From: Planctomycetota bacterium
Lineage (GTDB): Bacteria > Planctomycetota > Phycisphaerae > Sedimentisphaerales > Anaerohalosphaeraceae
DNA: 64,000 bases
Reading direction: 5' to 3'
NCBI GenBank assembly: GCA_019456225.1
Contig: VRUI01000003.1
Span: forward strand, 1-64,000
The notes beneath the pieces were generated by a model. That model had not been told where the DNA came from, did not search any database, and was given only the letters and a program-made list of their open reading frames with translations. Below, piece after piece: positions 63,913-64,000 of this stretch; the stretch's first letter is position 1, and each line of letters begins with the position of its first letter. Both the position numbers and the translations under genes were made by a program.

Positions 63913-63933
63913 CTGTAGTGTTAAAGGTTCTAA

Positions 63934-64000
63934 ATGGGCAACAAGGACGATTATATAAAACTAGTCGAGAAAGCACAACTCGGCGATAAAGAAAGCATGA
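63934..64000 (+). CDS. Start of a probable ECF-type RNA polymerase sigma factor (cut by window end)
   Basis: Only 22 codons are visible. YIKLVEKAQLGDKESM fits the first helix of sigma-70 region 2 in ECF-like factors (LVxxAQ-x-GDxxA pattern). The call rests on this short match and is tentative. Confidence 0.5.
   Translation, partial: MGNKDDYIKLVEKAQLGDKESM

Larger units (their letters stand above)
63527..63933. other. 407-bp divergent region between folD and a sigma-factor gene
   Basis: Carries control DNA for both flanking genes: a plus-strand promoter at 63773, two leader inverted repeats, and probably the folD promoter on the minus strand (a TATAAT complement at about 63586, no clear -35). 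No gene seen. Confidence 0.7.

Overview
The window looks like a chromosomal piece of an anaerobic planctomycete of the Phycisphaerae/Sedimentisphaerales kind. This is inferred from gene content: several Tat-exported Gfo/Idh/MocA oxidoreductases next to a ThuA-HEAT protein and a DUF6807 protein, a multi-pseudopilin secretion cluster, and an oxygen-sensitive heterodisulfide-reductase/methylene-THF reductase block. No rRNA, tRNA or CRISPR was seen.

Layout. 1-1.6 kb: repeats, an ExbD-type protein, the nickel regulator NikR and a small frameshifted exported protein. 1.9-10 kb: dihydroxyacetone-kinase subunits DhaK and DhaL, an LsrF-like aldolase/thiolase, a fumarase beta-type subunit, a YchF-like P-loop protein, an exported unknown, a zinc polyol-type dehydrogenase and CinA. 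10.2-27.4 kb: a type II secretion/type IV pilus-like locus with two GspE/PilB ATPases, PilT, GspF, seven pseudopilin-like proteins, a 1262-residue GspK-like protein and an outer-membrane barrel. 27.4-28.4 kb: a scar with a 156-bp imperfect palindrome and an in-frame fusion of an IS21 transposase piece to an alpha-L-rhamnosidase tail. 28.5-35.4 kb: an apparent trans-4-hydroxyproline catabolic operon whose last step seems to be done by a tungsten/molybdenum aldehyde:ferredoxin oxidoreductase with its own MoaD-like protein. 35.9-50.9 kb: sugar/glycoside oxidation genes, including two deletion-derived pseudogenes. 51-54.3 kb: a membrane GT-C-like protein, a lipoprotein and an ApbE-type flavin transferase. 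54.5-62.5 kb: HdrA (with a GltD/NfnB module nested inside), MvhD, HdrC, HdrB, MetV and MetF; FolD is convergent. The window ends in the first 22 codons of a probable ECF sigma factor with a near-consensus promoter.

How it may work together. Oxidation of hydroxyproline-derived alpha-ketoglutarate semialdehyde by the ferredoxin-linked oxidoreductase would yield reduced ferredoxin. The Hdr-MvhD-MetVF module is the type of complex that couples ferredoxin, NAD(P)H and methylene-THF. FolD supplies methylene-THF, NikR would govern nickel, and C1 metabolism would be the sink. This link is inference.

At DNA level the window carries three families of dispersed intergenic palindromes. The most striking is a composite: a CTGACC/GGTCAG hairpin, whose TGA is itself the stop codon in four cases, followed by AATTAC-type repeats and a GGCC hairpin just ahead of the next gene. 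Three deletion scars and one homopolymer frameshift suggest either active gene decay or assembly trouble; read mapping would separate these.
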